From positions 1 to 44,588 of the forward strand of contig JAQIFP010000015.1 in the NCBI GenBank assembly GCA_030141585.1: a DNA stretch of 44,588 nucleotides. The letters run 5' to 3'. The stretch's first letter is position 1. Each line of letters starts with the position of its first letter. The DNA is from Ophryocystis elektroscirrha (lineage: Eukaryota > Apicomplexa > Conoidasida > Neogregarinorida > Ophryocystidae). This document shows, piece by piece, positions 1-13,659 of this stretch. The translations under genes were made by a program, and so were the position numbers. Under the pieces are notes generated by a model. That model ran no database searches. It was given only the letters and a program-made list of their open reading frames with translations, and was not told the origin of the DNA.

Positions 1-617
<617 letters not shown>

Positions 618-1493
618 ATGGATCTAGCTTATATAAATGCTTTTCATGAAGAAAGAAAAAGTTTCATTTTCGATAAATTGATCAATAAAGACCTAATACA
701 TAAAAATTATTTATTAGCACCAAAGAATAAATCAGAATCTGACATAAATGAATCTTGCGGTGATTTTGTTGCATCTAAAACAGGAACAACTATATGTGGA
801 CTAAATATTGAAAACACAGTTTTTTTAGCTTCAGATACGCGCGCGACGAATCATATTACAGTAGCAGATAAAAATTGTCAAAAGATTAGAATGTTAGCCC
901 GAAATATATATTGTGCAGGTGCAGGTCTAGCTGCTGATATTATACATCTTCCTGCCATGATTGAAGCAAAGCTAGAAATGTTAAGATTATCTCTGAGACT
1001 TTCGGAAGTTCGTGTTGCAGCAGCTGTAACTATGATACAGCAACATTTGCTAAAGTATAATGGCGCGCTCAAATCTTATTTAATAGTAGGAGGAGTTGAT
1101 TGTAAGGGGGCTCATCTATATAAAATTCATGCTCATGGATCTGTGGAAAGAGCTCCTTTTTGTGCATTGGGCTCAGGAAGTTTGAACGCATTGAGTTTTC
1201 TTGAGACTTATTATTCTGACAATATGAATATGGATCAAGGATTCGATTTAATTACTTCTGCAGTACGGTCAGGCGTTGTAAATGATTTAGGTTCTGGAAG
1301 TAATGTAGATGTCATGATAATTAAACGGTCATATCAAGAGTTTAAAAGAGGAGTAGAAAAAGTAGAAATTCGAAATATTTTGAATGTTGAGAAAAATTTG
1401 AGTCCTATTACTATAAAAAAAGAATTAATTGAGTATTTCAAAGATTTAAAAGAAAAAAACCATTTTTCTAACGATGTTAAGATGGATGATTAA
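618..1493 (+). CDS. PSMB7: 20S proteasome subunit beta-2 (trypsin-like)
   Basis: This is an uninterrupted 291-aa frame for a catalytic beta subunit of the 20S proteasome. A propeptide of about 56 residues precedes the TG|TTICG processing site, so the mature enzyme starts with catalytic Thr57. Asp17 (D73) and Lys33 (K89) of the mature numbering are present. Residue 45, which lines the S1 pocket, is Gly as expected for beta-2 (cleavage after basic residues). The segment NDLGSGSNVDV is the beta-2 signature containing the conserved Asp and Ser near the active site. The protein acts in cytosolic and nuclear ubiquitin-dependent degradation. Unlike most neighbours it has no intron. Catalytic assignment is by motif; subtype confidence is high because both the pocket residue and the signature agree. 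Confidence 0.95.
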   Translation: MDLAYINAFHEERKSFIFDKLINKDLIHKNYLLAPKNKSESDINESCGDFVASKTGTTICGLNIENTVFLASDTRATNHITVADKNCQKIRMLARNIYCAGAGLAADIIHLPAMIEAKLEMLRLSLRLSEVRVAAAVTMIQQHLLKYNGALKSYLIVGGVDCKGAHLYKIHAHGSVERAPFCALGSGSLNALSFLETYYSDNMNMDQGFDLITSAVRSGVVNDLGSGSNVDVMIIKRSYQEFKRGVEKVEIRNILNVEKNLSPITIKKELIEYFKDLKEKNHFSNDVKMDD

Positions 1494-1722
1494 TTAATGT
1501 ATATTTTTTCTTATTCATTGTTAATTTATCACAGACTCAATGTATTTTTTTTTTTAAGTTTCAAAATAATGTAACTAGTAACTTAATTTGATGTCGTATT
1601 ATTCTAATTTTCAAGCTAGTCTAACGAACCTCTAAATAATTGTTAAATTCAGATTTGTGAGAATTTTTAATCTAGCTGATAATATATTAACTGTAAAGTA
1701 TTTAATTTAAATAATTTTTTTG

Positions 1723-4700
1723 ATGGAAAGTTTCGATGAAGAAAAGGAACCGATAGAACAAAATTCCAGCCTTGATTTGTTCAAAAAAATTCTGGAAAGG
1801 GACATAGATTCGTATGAAAATCAAAACAACCTCGATGATGTTCTGGATGAGCCTCTTGAATTAAAAGTTAGAAGTACTAAACCTCAAATCCGTTTTCAAG
1901 CATATAAGGAGTATGCAGAAAAATTTGGTCAATGTTCATTTGAACAGTTTCCTGAAATTCATATTCAATTTAAGTTATGGTTGGAAGATAAAAATTCTAA
2001 CGCTCTCAAAGAAGTACTCACTACTATAACTGCTTATTTGTCAATTTGTCCCTATGATGTTGTGCTGGAAATTTATTCTACTCTATTACCAATAATTTTT
2101 GAGAAATGCTTATCCAATTCAAGAAACGAATTAGCTTTTAAACTTTGTTTGACCCAATTTTTGAAATCACTAAATTCCTCTGATTTCCAAACCGAATTGA
2201 TAAACATATTTGATAAATTTATAGATAAGAAAGGCGGTGTATTTGTACGTGGACCCCAAGCTAAAGCTATGAATACGTTATTTAATGTTTTAGAAAAACT
2301 AATGAATGAATATGGTTTATTGAAATTTAATTGGGAAATACTTATTTCTAAAATTGCCAAATACACTAATAGCTTAGATGTTAATGTAAAAGAATCTGCT
2401 TATAAAGTTTTACAAGAATATTACGCTTGGACAAAAAATAGTTGTGCTGTAGTCGCTCATCTCAAAGATAAGCAGCAAGTATGATTCTTAGTCATGTCAG
2501 TTAGTATATATATATATATATATATATCAAAATAACAAAAGTAATTATATCTGTATAGATTGAATTTGAGCGAAGATGTGAAAAATTAAAAGAAGCTATT
2601 CGAAAACCTATATTTGTACTTAATGCTTATGATCTTGAGACGAACAAAGAAGTGGTTCATACTGGTCAGAAATAAAATAACTAAGTTTATTGTAATAATT
2701 GTGATAATAAACTAAGTGTTAGCTTAAATGCAAAGTAATTACAATTAGGTGATTTATAAACAGAAAAATTAATTTTCAGAGAATAATATGAGTAAAGTCG
2801 AGCTGCAGGACATTGCTGAAATTGATGTGTTCAAAGAAATAAATTTAGATCAATGGGAAAAAGATGTTTTGAAAGCAGTGAAATGGAAAGAAAAGTATCA
2901 AGCATTGGAGCGTTTGAAATCTGTAAGTTTTGGTAATTTTTTTGTTTATCCATTTAGATTTTTGAACAAGCTAAAAAAATTAAACCAAAAAATTATCAGA
3001 AAATTGTTAACACCGTTGTTCTGGTTGTTCAAATAGAAAAGAATATTACTGTGGTATGTCTATATAATAATTCAAAAATCTTTAACTTGGTTGATACTGT
3101 ATTTGTCCCAGAAAACTATAGCTATTAAAACCTTGACATCGATGATTATGTGTTTGAAAACTAACTTTCTGTGGGGGCGTTCTTGCTTTGCGATGGGCAT
3201 TGAAAATCTTTCAGACAGGAGCAAACCAATAGTAGTTGCTGTTCAAGGGCTTTTTGATGCTCTAATGTACACCTGCTCCCTAGAGAAATATATTGATTTA
3301 GTAAGAAACCGAAATAATTTTTTGTTGAATATAAATATTTATACACAAACATCTTTATTAGATTATCAAAGCCTTAAATGAAAAGAATCCTATTGTGAGG
3401 CAGCAATTGTTAAAATTATGTATTGAAGCAACTTTCCACGCAAATCAAAAGGATTTTACTGAGACTTGTTTCAGTCATTTGTGTAACTCATGTTTAACTC
3501 ATTTATTTCGCAGTGAAATTGTGTATCAATGCAATAGATGATTCAGCATTATTGGTTCGTGAAACCGCTATTAAATTGCTGAATATTTTGGTGCTTAGTC
3601 CAAAAAACAATATGCTTTGGCCTTATATAAAATCTCTACCATCAAAAAAAAAAAGCACCGTTGAAGAAATTATTCAACGTTTTCAAATAATTGAACCTAA
3701 ACCGCTTGATACAGAGAAAAATGATATTTTGATAGTAGTAAAATAGCTTGAAAACATATATGTTATCATAGGACAAAATTAACCAGACAGTAAAAAATGA
3801 TCATAAGAAATTTTCAAACGAAGTCAACAAATATTTAGATGAGTCTTCAATAAATGAAGAAAAATCACTGGAAATATTAATACAAAGCTTAAAAACTGTA
3901 AGTGTTGCTATATTATCATCTGTTTAGGAATGCTCAGAAGGCGTCAAAGATTTATCTATATGGTTGTGCTCAGAATTAAAAAGTCATTTTTTAACTACTG
4001 CTTCTGATCGTGTTATTGAAAAATATTTAAAATTTATAGTGAAAATACAGAAATGTTTCTCGGAAATGCCCAATAACTTTTATGAAACTGTCATAAACGT
4101 TTTTCTTGATAAAGTAATATTATGTTTACGTTTGTTGAACAATAGTTTAATTTACAAATTAAATTTTATCATTATTTCTATTACTTATTTTTTTGGTTAG
4201 TTAACTAAAAATTCGTTGTCGCCATTCATCAAAGAAATGATTCATGAGTTTGCTGCTTCCAAATCATCTAAGATTGTATACATCGCTCTATTTAACAAGT
4301 TTAAATCATTCAAGGAACCCAGCGTACTGAGTTAATATTATTCAAGTTCTTATAGTTGCATGAAAAAGTTTTGAATTTAACAATAGAACTTGTCGAGAAG
4401 CAAAATAGTAAAATAGATTTGAAAAGCTGCATGTTATATTTGAAGCATGAATTTAAATCTTGTTTGGTAAGTTTTTTGAGATGAAGTCATAATATAATAT
4501 TGTATGGTTTTAGTTGCATCGAAATTATATTTTGGAAATACTTGCTCTTTTAATGAATGTATTCAAAGATGAAAAAATAGCAACTGAAGTTTTGGACGCT
4601 AAAATGAACCGTTTTTATTACGATAGTCTAATAAAGTTAAATGATCAAATGATCACCAAAGAATTACAAAAAGAAAAATTTTTTTCGAGGTTGATAAATT

Positions 4701-7700
4701 CATTCTCGATCACATATTTTAGCGAATGGTTTGAAAACATAGCAAGTGCTTTTACCTTTATTAATCAAGATGAGATTTACAACATTTGTTATGTAAATAC
4801 CAATAACAAATTCATCTTATTCAGGAATTGGATAATCCAGGAAATAGAAGTTCTTTAATATCGTCGATGTATTTATTAATAAAATCTATCTTCTCAAATA
4901 CCAATAATATTGATGTAATTATTTTTGGATTGAAGTGTGTAAATCAATTGATATTTAATGTACAAAATTTTTATGTTACATCCATCTAAAGGGTTTGGAC
5001 CACATCTGCTATAAAGAAGTTTTTGAGTTTACAAAATATTTACTGACATGTTTGAATTTGCATAACGCTCATATTGCGGGTACTCTTATAATGCCAACCA
5101 TTCTTATTAAATTTTTACGTAATGAATCGGATGTGCAGGTAAAAGTAGTGTAATGTAATTGTCAATATGAAGGGAAAAAATGTGTATTCAAAGCTGCTTC
5201 AATATTGGCTTGAGCTCACTCAGTTCCCAGTCTGGATATCTGGGTTTTTGGACGAGTTGAAAAACCTATCTCAAGATGAAACGTTAGTTTTTGTTAAGTT
5301 CTGTGTTTCGATGGACAGTAAATGTTTTGTTATTCATGCAAATCAAGTTTATGTTGAGGTATTTAATCAGATAACTAATAAAGTGTCAGGCATTTTTATG
5401 TCTCCTTAATTTTAGCAATTTTGAAGTAAAGAAGCATTTAGAAGTTTTGCTTGACAAAGTAAGTTGAAAGTTTCGTTTACAGTATTAGATGGCTTCCTCT
5501 AACTCTTATGATTGTTTAAATTTTTTTTTTGAAGTTTTATACATAAATGAACCAGAAGTGTTAGATGAGAAGCTGAAAAAGATTGAAAAAAAAGCAGTGA
5601 ATTCAAGCGGATCTGGTAAAAACATTAATTGATGCAGAAATTATGATCAGATGATAAGCTGATTAGTTTGGAAAACATTTGCTGGAGTGAAAGTAATATA
5701 GTCTAAACATTGAATCAAATTTATGTTTTATTTTGACTTCTAAAATTTTTTTTTTCAGCCCTTTACAATTTGTTTGAAGCTAAAGTTGATTTCGAAAGGT
5801 ATATTAAATTATTAAATTCACCATGACAGTGATAACTTATTGCGGGATTTTAGTGGTGTAACTCTCAATTCATCTTCGTTTAGCGTAACAGAATTTAGCA
5901 ATATATTTCGAAAAATATTTTCACGTAAGCTGGCTAAATAACTTTGTTAATTTTGAAGTTACTAACGAAAAATGTTTATTTATGCTAAATTTAGAGAGCT
6001 TATGTCACTCTTTGTTGGAAAGTCTTGAGACAGACAAAGTACTACTTGGCTTGAAATTTTTGAATCGACTTATGCGCGATCGTGATAAGTTTCAATTTTG
6101 GTTATCAGCGGAAAAATTGAATATACGTATCATAGAAATAATCTTTTTTTATTTATGTTCAAAGTAAGCTTCATTCATTTAAGTGCTTGATAGATTAATC
6201 ACTTCCAATTTCTATGTAGTTTTTGGTGTTTTTGAGTGCTTGAGCAGCATAATATATATGCTGCTTCAAAATAACCACTCAGATAAATGTCTTACTCTTG
6301 TAAAACAGCATTTATGCGCAAAGTTTATAAATATTGACATTACTATAGTTATAGGTAAGAGAATTTGTTTACTTTGAAATATCATAGCTGGGTTCACTGT
6401 ATTAATTAGAAGAAATAACTTGGAAAATGCAAATTACATTCTAACTATTTTTTTAGAGCATCAAATTTTTGATAAACAACCAATGTAATATTTATAAATA
6501 TATATACACGTATGTAGAATTTTAACTATGATTGTTGAAGAACTGAATATTATAATGAATAAAAAATCGTTTAATTCAGAAATACTTACACGGATTACGA
6601 AAGTTTTAAACGGTAAAAAAATAGCATTAGTAACTTGGCAGTAGAGATTAATTTTGAAAATATTTCGCAAGTTTTAAAAGAAAAAGTTTTTAATATAATG
6701 ACAAGATTAAAGGTAAAATCAAATTTAATGAAAAATCACTCAGTCACAACCAAGTTCTGTTCTTTACCAAGTTAGTGCAAATGAGTTAGAAGATTTCGAG
6801 GGCAATTTTGAAAAATTTGTTTTGAAGCATAAAATTACAAATAAAATGGATCGAAGACAGCAAAAATTTAACGAATTTGTTAAGAAACGACAATTTGAAG
6901 ACATTCAATGTGTTGCAGTTGATTTAAGTCTTGAATGTCAAAGATATGAATTAATTCAAGCTATACTTATTGAGCATGAATTTGCGTATTGGAATAACGT
7001 TGCAAAAATTAACGCGGCAGCTAAATCGGTTGGTTTTTATTCTAAATTAACGTTCGAAATATTGAAACTGAATGCAAAAAATGCTGATTTGATATACAAA
7101 GTAAGTTATAGCTTTTATATAAACTTGTCAGGGTTGTCAAGAAATTATAAAGCTTTTGGAAAATTCAATTCCTTCCAGACAAAAACAAAATGATGAAAGT
7201 AGTACCAATATTTTATTCGATTGGTTGACCGTTTTCACTGGAGAGTTGCTTGCTGGAATTTCAGGTGCCTTGACGTATTGTTTTGACAAATCGAGAATAA
7301 CAAGCAATGAATATCATCTGTACGAAGCATCAAATGATTTGTTCAAGCTCCTAAACAAAGTTGTCAAATATAAGAAGGTTTTACAAACTGCATCTCCTTC
7401 TCAGATTTCTTATATTTTTTTTCAGCTTTTGAAAGCTATGTCGTTTCATTCACTTTGGTCGGGCTGCCCTTATGAAGAGTTGATGGTTAAAAGATTGAAC
7501 TCCATTGTGGCGAATCATCTAGTTTCTTTAGTTTCTCCTCAAAATGCATATTTATTGGGAACAATTATTATTGAAATTTGCATTAAATATTGGAATGATA
7601 TTGACGTTGAACTGGTATTACGTGTGCATAGAAAAATCATAAAAAAACTTAATTATAAGCACTCCAAACATCATGGAGACTACCACAACTCATATTTCAA

Positions 7701-8052
7701 ATTATTAAATGTAAGATTTGGTGCAAAACTATTTGATCAGGCAGCTATTTCAGAACTTAAGAGGCTGATTTCAAATAAGAATTTTGAATTTGTTTCAACC
7801 ATAAATGTGTCTCAACACTTTCCTAACGAAAGCGTTTCAAAAATTTCCATTTTAAAGACTCAAATAAGTATTTTGATCAAAGAACTTATTTTTATTGCGG
7901 TTGTAAATTTAGGGTAATTATAATAATAATACAATTTTATTCCCAGGGTAAAAAACACAGGAGTTTTTTTTCGTGATTTAAATTATTCCCCAGAAATTAT
8001 AAAATCTTTAGATTTCAACTCTAAATGTTGTCGTGATTATTCTGTTTTGTAA
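1723..8052 (+). CDS. XMAP215/Dis1/ch-TOG family microtubule polymerase, many exons
   Basis: At least twenty short exons join in frame over 6.3 kb into a protein of roughly 1,700-1,800 aa. The start is ATG 1723. The first exon (to 2479) is a TOG domain of HEAT-like helix pairs; an FVRGPQAKAMNTL segment lies in it. A second TOG begins near 2790 (EINLDQWEKDVLKAVKWKEK, the usual FW..L....WKER entry helix), followed by TVVLVVQIEKNITVK and IVRQQLLKLC repeats. More TOG-like helical arrays run through the middle. The last 400 or so residues are helical and resemble the C-terminal region of ch-TOG. TOG arrays bind tubulin and speed plus-end growth at spindle and centrosomal microtubules. In-frame stops seen along the way all fall inside 22-120 nt GT-AG introns, so the gene appears intact. 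The last exon ends in DYSVL at 8052. Family assignment is strong; individual exon edges are approximate. Confidence 0.82.
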
Positions 8053-8117
8053 GTAATATTTTTATTATAATTATTTAAAGTTTAAATTCATACACGGGAT
8101 ATTTTATCAATAAATTA

Positions 8118-8690
8118 ATGAACACTCCAGTTCACCCAGAAATAGAAATTTTAGTATGTCCGAACATAGTTGAGCATAAAGAAGTTCATGACTCTTATGA
8201 AGATTGGAGTGCTTATATTTGTGAGAATCCTCAGAATTTTCAAACTCCAACATCAACCTATCCTCATTTTGATATAGACAAATTTATATATCAAGCACCT
8301 TCAAATATATCTTTGAAAGTTGACAATAAAATTCTTTTCGATACCAGCCTCAAGCAACTAACTCGTGATATACCTGGCAGCGATTTATCAATAAGTTCTG
8401 AATTAATTGAAGTAAATTTGCTTTCCAAATAATTAATTAATTTTTTTAGGAGTGGAAACAAAAACTAGATTTATTAGCCTCTCCTTGGTTGGATGAGGTA
8501 TAATTAACTTTAAATTAAGTTTATTTAGACAAATCTAGTGAATTTTAAACTGTCAAAACAAGTTTTACAATCTAACATGGACGAAATTGCTAAAAAATAC
8601 ACGTAATATATGACATTTACTTAATAAATATTTAGGGAAAATGCTTTAAGCTGCATGCTAGAATGTTCATATTTCTATGTACAGAGTTGA
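8118..8690 (+). CDS. hypothetical protein, 4 exons
   Basis: ATG 8118 opens a frame that splices through introns of 38, 31 and 33 nt (donors GTAAAT, GTATAA, GTAATA) into 156 aa, with total exon length divisible by three. The N-terminal part is Pro/Asn-rich (PQNFQTPTSTYPHF); the C-terminal half is helical, with EEWKQKLDLLASPWLDE at the second exon join. I do not recognise the family. It starts 65 bp after the XMAP215 stop on the same strand, and I considered it as a last exon of that gene. No donor in the right phase was found, so it is listed separately. It is convergent with the gene at 8765-9226. Confidence 0.55.
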
Positions 8691-8764
8691 TAAGTTTAGT
8701 GTATTAACTTAATTATGGAATTTCAATGAAGTAAATTTTCTGAATATAGTGACTTATACAAATT

Positions 8765-9226
8765 TTAGTTGTGATTTTGTTGGATTAGTCCAGAAATGGA
8801 ACTAGCTTTCAAGAAAACCTTAAACTCTGTTTATGATTAAACCAACATATACCTTATTTATGCAGTTAAATAATTCAATTTTTTTTTCTTCTATAGTAAG
8901 CTGAGAACGATCGGAATTTAACTGATGCAACAGTAGTTGATATTGAGCTAATTGAACATGATAATATAAAATTGAGTTTTTTATTTTTTCTGAGCAATTT
9001 AGAAATATCAATAAAAATTAATCAATTAAGACATGTAATTGCATAAGTTACCTTCGCATAAGTTTTCAAGTATATCAATTATGTAAAACCAGTTTATCGC
9101 TTTGTAATGACAATTTTCAGGGATAAAAAGACTCGTGTTTTTTTGCTTTACTGAGTTTAAATAATTTAATACTTTTTGAAATTTTAGATAAATTATATTC
9201 TGATTTAACGATGTGTTTTTTTCCAT
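8765..9226 (-). CDS. hypothetical small helical protein, 3 exons
   Basis: On the minus strand ATG 9226 opens a frame that joins across introns of 62 and 34 nt into 121 aa ending at 8765, with exon length divisible by three. It is predicted mostly helical (LAQYQLLLHQLNSDRSQLTI, then EEKKIELFNCINKVFLKASS), with no signal peptide or membrane segment. Composition resembles small subunits of coiled-coil complexes, but I recognise no family. It lies directly upstream, in transcription order, of nothing on its own strand: XPF ends at 9362, 135 bp before its start. Confidence 0.55.
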
Positions 9227-9361
9227 TTTTATTCGTCATACATGACTGGGAAAAAATGTATAAATAATATGAGTTGTTTTACGTTAGTAATAATTTGCTA
9301 AAAAAAAGACAGATTTCTGGTTTTTGTTAAAAAAAAAATTTTATGAAATCTGTGGTGTGCG

Positions 9362-12300
9362 CTATTTATAGACAAAGTCAAGAAATTCTTGTAGATTTTT
9401 CAAATCATTCCTAAAATATTAATACTAACAACTTGTTTACAGATTCATCGAACGATTGTCTTTGCTTTCAATTTGTGATATATCAGAAATTTTATTTAAC
9501 TTATAAGTCAATAAATTTATTAAATTACTTACCCATTTTAAAGATTGACTTATATTAACTTTTGTAAACCCAGGTATTTTTCCCAATAAATCTATTTTAA
9601 TAAATCCATACTTAGCTGGATTAAGATCAAAAACATTTGTAATACTGTCATTGATTATGAGGTCAGGTTGTTCTCTAGTATTCTATTTTAACAAATTATG
9701 TTTATTTGTGTTTTATGTTTTATTAAACTTGATAAGTGATTTTATTATTACTTTTATTGAATTAAATAGTTTTATTGTGAACTGATCTTTGAAACTCCAT
9801 AAGTAGTTGATTGATGGAAAATTGAGTATGCTCAAGCAGAATCTATAGAAATGCTCTGATAAACATTATTTACTTGTCAATAACTTGGAAATGGCATTTT
9901 ACTATTTGAAACCAATCACTAGATATGTGAGAGTATGTTTTGGTTTTTTCAATTTCAACCAAAAGAGTAGGTAATTCATAGTATCTTCGCATTTCAAAAA
10001 TTTGATTGTAATATCGACCGGAATTTATTGAATTTATCAAATCCAAGATTGTTTTTCTCTCAACACAGACGTCTCTCGATAGTATATAATCACCAATAAT
10101 TAATCTACGAGGTATTGTTTTGAAATTATCTAGAAATAACTAAAAATGATACATTCATAGTGTCTTACTTTATAAGGTAATGATGATCGATATTCTCGAT
10201 AATCTACGTAGATTTTAGTTTTCACAGTTTTTAGTGTGCCTAACAATTCGTTAGTTCGATGAGTTTCGCCCTGTTTAAAATTGTTATTCTTCCACTTAGA
10301 TTGTAAGTATTTCCATGCTTTAGAGTCAGAATGGATAGAATATAAGTATTGCTGGTGTTCGAGAGATTTATTGTAAACAAATATGCCAACCTATGTCGTA
10401 AAAAAAAAAAAAAAATACCTGAAAAATATTATTTATTATATCCGTTTCACAATTCGCGTTAAATGAAAAATAATGATAAATTGCTCTTATAATCATTAAA
10501 TCTGGTTTTAGAAGAAGTATATTATGTGGCTTGATTTTTTGGAGCATCAAATGAAATTCGCCTATATATTAAGTTTAACGGTATCATTCTACTAGGTAGC
10601 CTCGGTGATATTTGTATATTTATATATGGGATAATTTGATTTGGTTTAAAATTTTGTAAGTTTTCGATGTATCCGTTTGATTCCAAAAAATCTATTAATG
10701 TGCTTATTACATAAGATAATTATTACCGGATTTATGGTTGGAAAGTTTCTCGTTTTGATATTGGTATAACAGAAATATTTCTAAGGTTTCATTTGGCACT
10801 TTTTTTTTTTTAGATTCATTGTAATATCTTTATAATTATTCAAAATCAAAATTATATACCTTTTTACAATCTCAACTTCTTCTTTTCTTCGATCGATTTC
10901 ATTTTTCACAAACAGTCTGAATTGAAACTATAAATTTAATTAGCTTACTCAAATAATAATTTGGTCGTGTGCTCGTATCCTAATTTCAAAACCTAAACTT
11001 GTTTTGATAAATTATAGCAAACATTTTCAATATATATTGATTGATTTCTGTTTTGTGTTAAAATTAAATATCGGTAACATGGTTGTGGACCTAACGTAGT
11101 GGATTGTAATTTAAGCCAATCTATAGACTTTTGATTAAATTGCTTAGAGACTGATTTATATATATAGCTCAAAATTGCTTCTATTTTTGGGGGCTTGTTT
11201 AAAGTTGGACATATCAACACATCTTTAAGTTCAGTTTCAGTTTTACTTTCAGATATACCTACAATAATGAAAGCTCTAAAAATGAAAAAATGATTTGATA
11301 CCGTTTTTTCGAAGCAGAAAGAATTTCAATCCATTCTTGCGAAGTGGATATTTTTGAAATCTATTGGATGTTGTATGCGAAACATATTATACTTGACTGT
11401 AAGAACATATTTTCACAATCTGATTGTAATAATTAAAAGGATCCATCGTTAAAAGATCGTGCAACAACTGTTTAAATAGAATGAAATTCTGTAAACAAAA
11501 TATTTTGTTCAGATATTTCTGCCTGTAAAATGATATGAAAAGTGTTTGAAGCGTTCAGCGACTCAACAAATTTTTCACTTGTATTTTCCAGTGTTTGTTT
11601 AAAACACCAATCTTCAAAAGACGTATGTTCAAATAGATTATTTGATTCAAAATTACACTTTTTGTAACATTGTCTTAACAGCGTTAATAAATTTGTTTGT
11701 ATACGCAACATGTGAGAATCTAAAGTTAAGGAATGTTCTATTACTGCAGGATTAAAAGAGTTTTGATTTTTTTCTTGTTGCATAAATACAACTTTAGTTG
11801 CATTGAGCATATGAACAAGTTGCTCCAAGTTACATCGATTGTGTACAATCATATCTGGACGAGTACATATGCCATTGATATGTGCTTCACAGTTCTCTTT
11901 TACGTATAATTGGATTAACAGTTTTGTGCTCCACGATGATGGAATTCTGAATATTAAAGTTAGTTTTATTGAACAGTAAAACTTTACTTTTCAGAATTTG
12001 CAACAATAATTCCATCAACTATTTGTAATGGTAGTTTCCCCGTGAGAAAGTCCGTGATGAGATGTTGCGATGTTGATAAATAGATTCCTCCAGAATCGTA
12101 ATTCAAGTAATTTTTCGTTTTGTTTTCATTTTCACTAGACAAAGTGCTCCCCCATTTAACGATTGGTAACTGAGAATATAAACATTGATCACATATCAAA
12201 CTATCGGAAATTTTTTGTTTTTTTTTCTTATGAAAAAAATTTTTAGTATTTGTTTCAAATTTTGATAAGCTCAAATATTCCAGAAATATGTTTATTTCCG

Positions 12301-12484
12301 AAATGCTCATATTAACAATAAATAATAAAGGGATTTTTTCTACGGCTCCCTTTGTGAAATGACCGCTTAATTTACAATTCCAAAATCGCAAAAGTAAATA
12401 TAAAAAATAATTTGTATTGATTCCTTCGCTTAAAATCGCCAAAGTGTTAAATGAAATCAATTTATCAATTTGAATATAATCCAT
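9362..12484 (-). CDS. ERCC4: XPF/ERCC4/Rad1 structure-specific endonuclease
   Basis: This minus-strand, multi-exon gene encodes roughly 900 aa. It begins at ATG 12484 with the degenerate helicase-like domain. The segment GGIYLSTSQHLITDFLTGKL matches the XPF block GG.....S..L..DFL, and HMLRIQTNLLTLLRQCYKKC matches the helical region after it. The nuclease domain lies near 9.9-10.1 kb on the plus coordinates and shows GDYIL...CVERKTILDLI, the complete GDXnERKX3D metal-binding active site. The C-terminal tandem helix-hairpin-helix region is visible near 9.36-9.6 kb (LLGKIPGFTKVN, then NDLKNLQEFLDFVYK before the stop). With ERCC1 the family incises 5' of DNA bubbles in nucleotide excision repair and removes flaps in recombination. 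No ERCC1 is seen here. Exon joins around 11.4-11.6 kb are uncertain; elsewhere introns are about 26-45 nt. Confidence 0.85.
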
Positions 12485-12621
12485 GATCTATAGACAAACA
12501 AAATTTTATTGAAATATATATCAGGTATATGGTGATGGAAAGTTATGAAGTGTTAAGTTTATTTAACAGAACTTCTATATCAAGTAATGTGATGTTCAAC
12601 ATCTGTTGAAAAGGTGAAATA

Positions 12622-13135
12622 ATGTCATTTTCAATCCTGAACCCTCAAAACGAAGTAATTTTTTACGAGGACTACTGTCATACTAATGATAATGCTAATT
12701 TCAATAAATTAGAATTTCATCTGTTAATTCTGCAATTTCATGATTTCATTGATAATTTCTTGTGGCAATCAAATGATTGGTACAATTTTACAACCCAAAT
12801 CATTTAATTAGTTTTTTTCAAAAACCTATGAAGAACTACGGTATAGTATTGTCTGCTTATATTAGTGCGACACATTTTAAATACGTTTTGTTACATAAAG
12901 CTGTCGGTAAATCTCATCAAGACAAATTAAAAACATTTTTCAATTTAGTAAATGAATTATTGATTAAGGTTTGTTTCTATAGTTACGTCTAAAATTACTA
13001 TTTATAGTTATGGTAAATTAATTTTTTTTTTGTATATTCAATTTTTGTTGTAGTTTCATTTAAGAGTTTTAATATTATTGCTTGCAGAAATCCATGAACA
13101 TTTTTGGCGTTTTCCAGGACATTTCTAAATATTGA
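12622..13135 (+). CDS. TRAPPC2: TRAPP complex subunit 2 (sedlin-like)
   Basis: Three exons (ATG 12622; introns of 32 and 119 nt) give 120 aa, divisible by three. The order matches sedlin: a short N-terminal beta-strand with an NPQNEVIF segment, then LEFHLLILQFHDFIDNFLWQ corresponding to the long helix before W.SN, the strand pair ISATHFKYVLLH, and a final helix FFNLVNELLIK. The last exon was chosen because LIK followed by KSMNIF parallels the IKFSMNPF block of TRAPPC2. The C-terminus is shorter than usual. TRAPP tethers vesicles and activates Rab1/Rab11. TRAPPC2L is the main alternative. The gene is head-to-head with XPF (137 bp between starts) and convergent with prefoldin 6. Confidence 0.65.
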
Positions 13136-13187
13136 AACTAATAAATGTTGCTAATTGATTCTTAAATTGCTGTTTACTGCTTGGCTT

Positions 13188-13659
13188 TCATTGATTCTTG
13201 GATCTATAATGATTAAAATAAACACATTTACTAGTTTCGTACATTATTCTGTGCAATTTGAAGATCTTTGATGTTTTGATCAATTTTTTGCTGAACATGG
13301 GCTCTATAAAATATATTAAAATTGTTTCACAATACAATTTATCTTTTAAATAAAGGATACGCTTGACAATTAACAAATTAGTATCTTCAAAAGATTCTTC
13401 AAATAACAAGGGCCCCAATGATTTATATATTACTGAATCCGGTTCCAACAACTTTAATTCCTGTAATCATGAGTAAAATTTTAAATACTAACGGTTTCAA
13501 GAGTTTCATTTTCTTTTAATTGACAAAGAAAATCATTCTTCAAAACTTGGAGTTTTTTTAATTCTAAATATTTTTAGTATTTTATTTTATACTTTCTTGA
13601 TGAGATTTGTAATTTTCAACAATGGCACTAAGCTTAGATTGATAATGCTTCGAAGCCAT
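13188..13659 (-). CDS. PFDN6: Prefoldin subunit 6 (beta-type)
   Basis: Minus-strand ATG 13659 plus two introns (29 and 32 nt) yields 136 aa, near the 125-130 aa usual for the family. The N-terminal coiled-coil begins MASKHYQSKLSAIVENY. The central beta-hairpin carries PDSVIYKSLGPLLFEES, matching the NVVFKLLGPVL block of prefoldin 6, and a C-terminal coiled-coil follows. Prefoldin is a heterohexameric cytosolic chaperone that delivers nascent actin and tubulin to the CCT chaperonin. Its start codon is 39 bp from that of UBC9 on the other strand, so the two genes must share a promoter region. Confidence 0.85.

Noticed and set aside
2480..7950. Many in-frame stops suggesting a decayed pseudogene
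   Set aside because: Every stop falls inside a short GT-AG interval whose removal restores one continuous TOG-protein frame, so the gene is intact with mini-introns.
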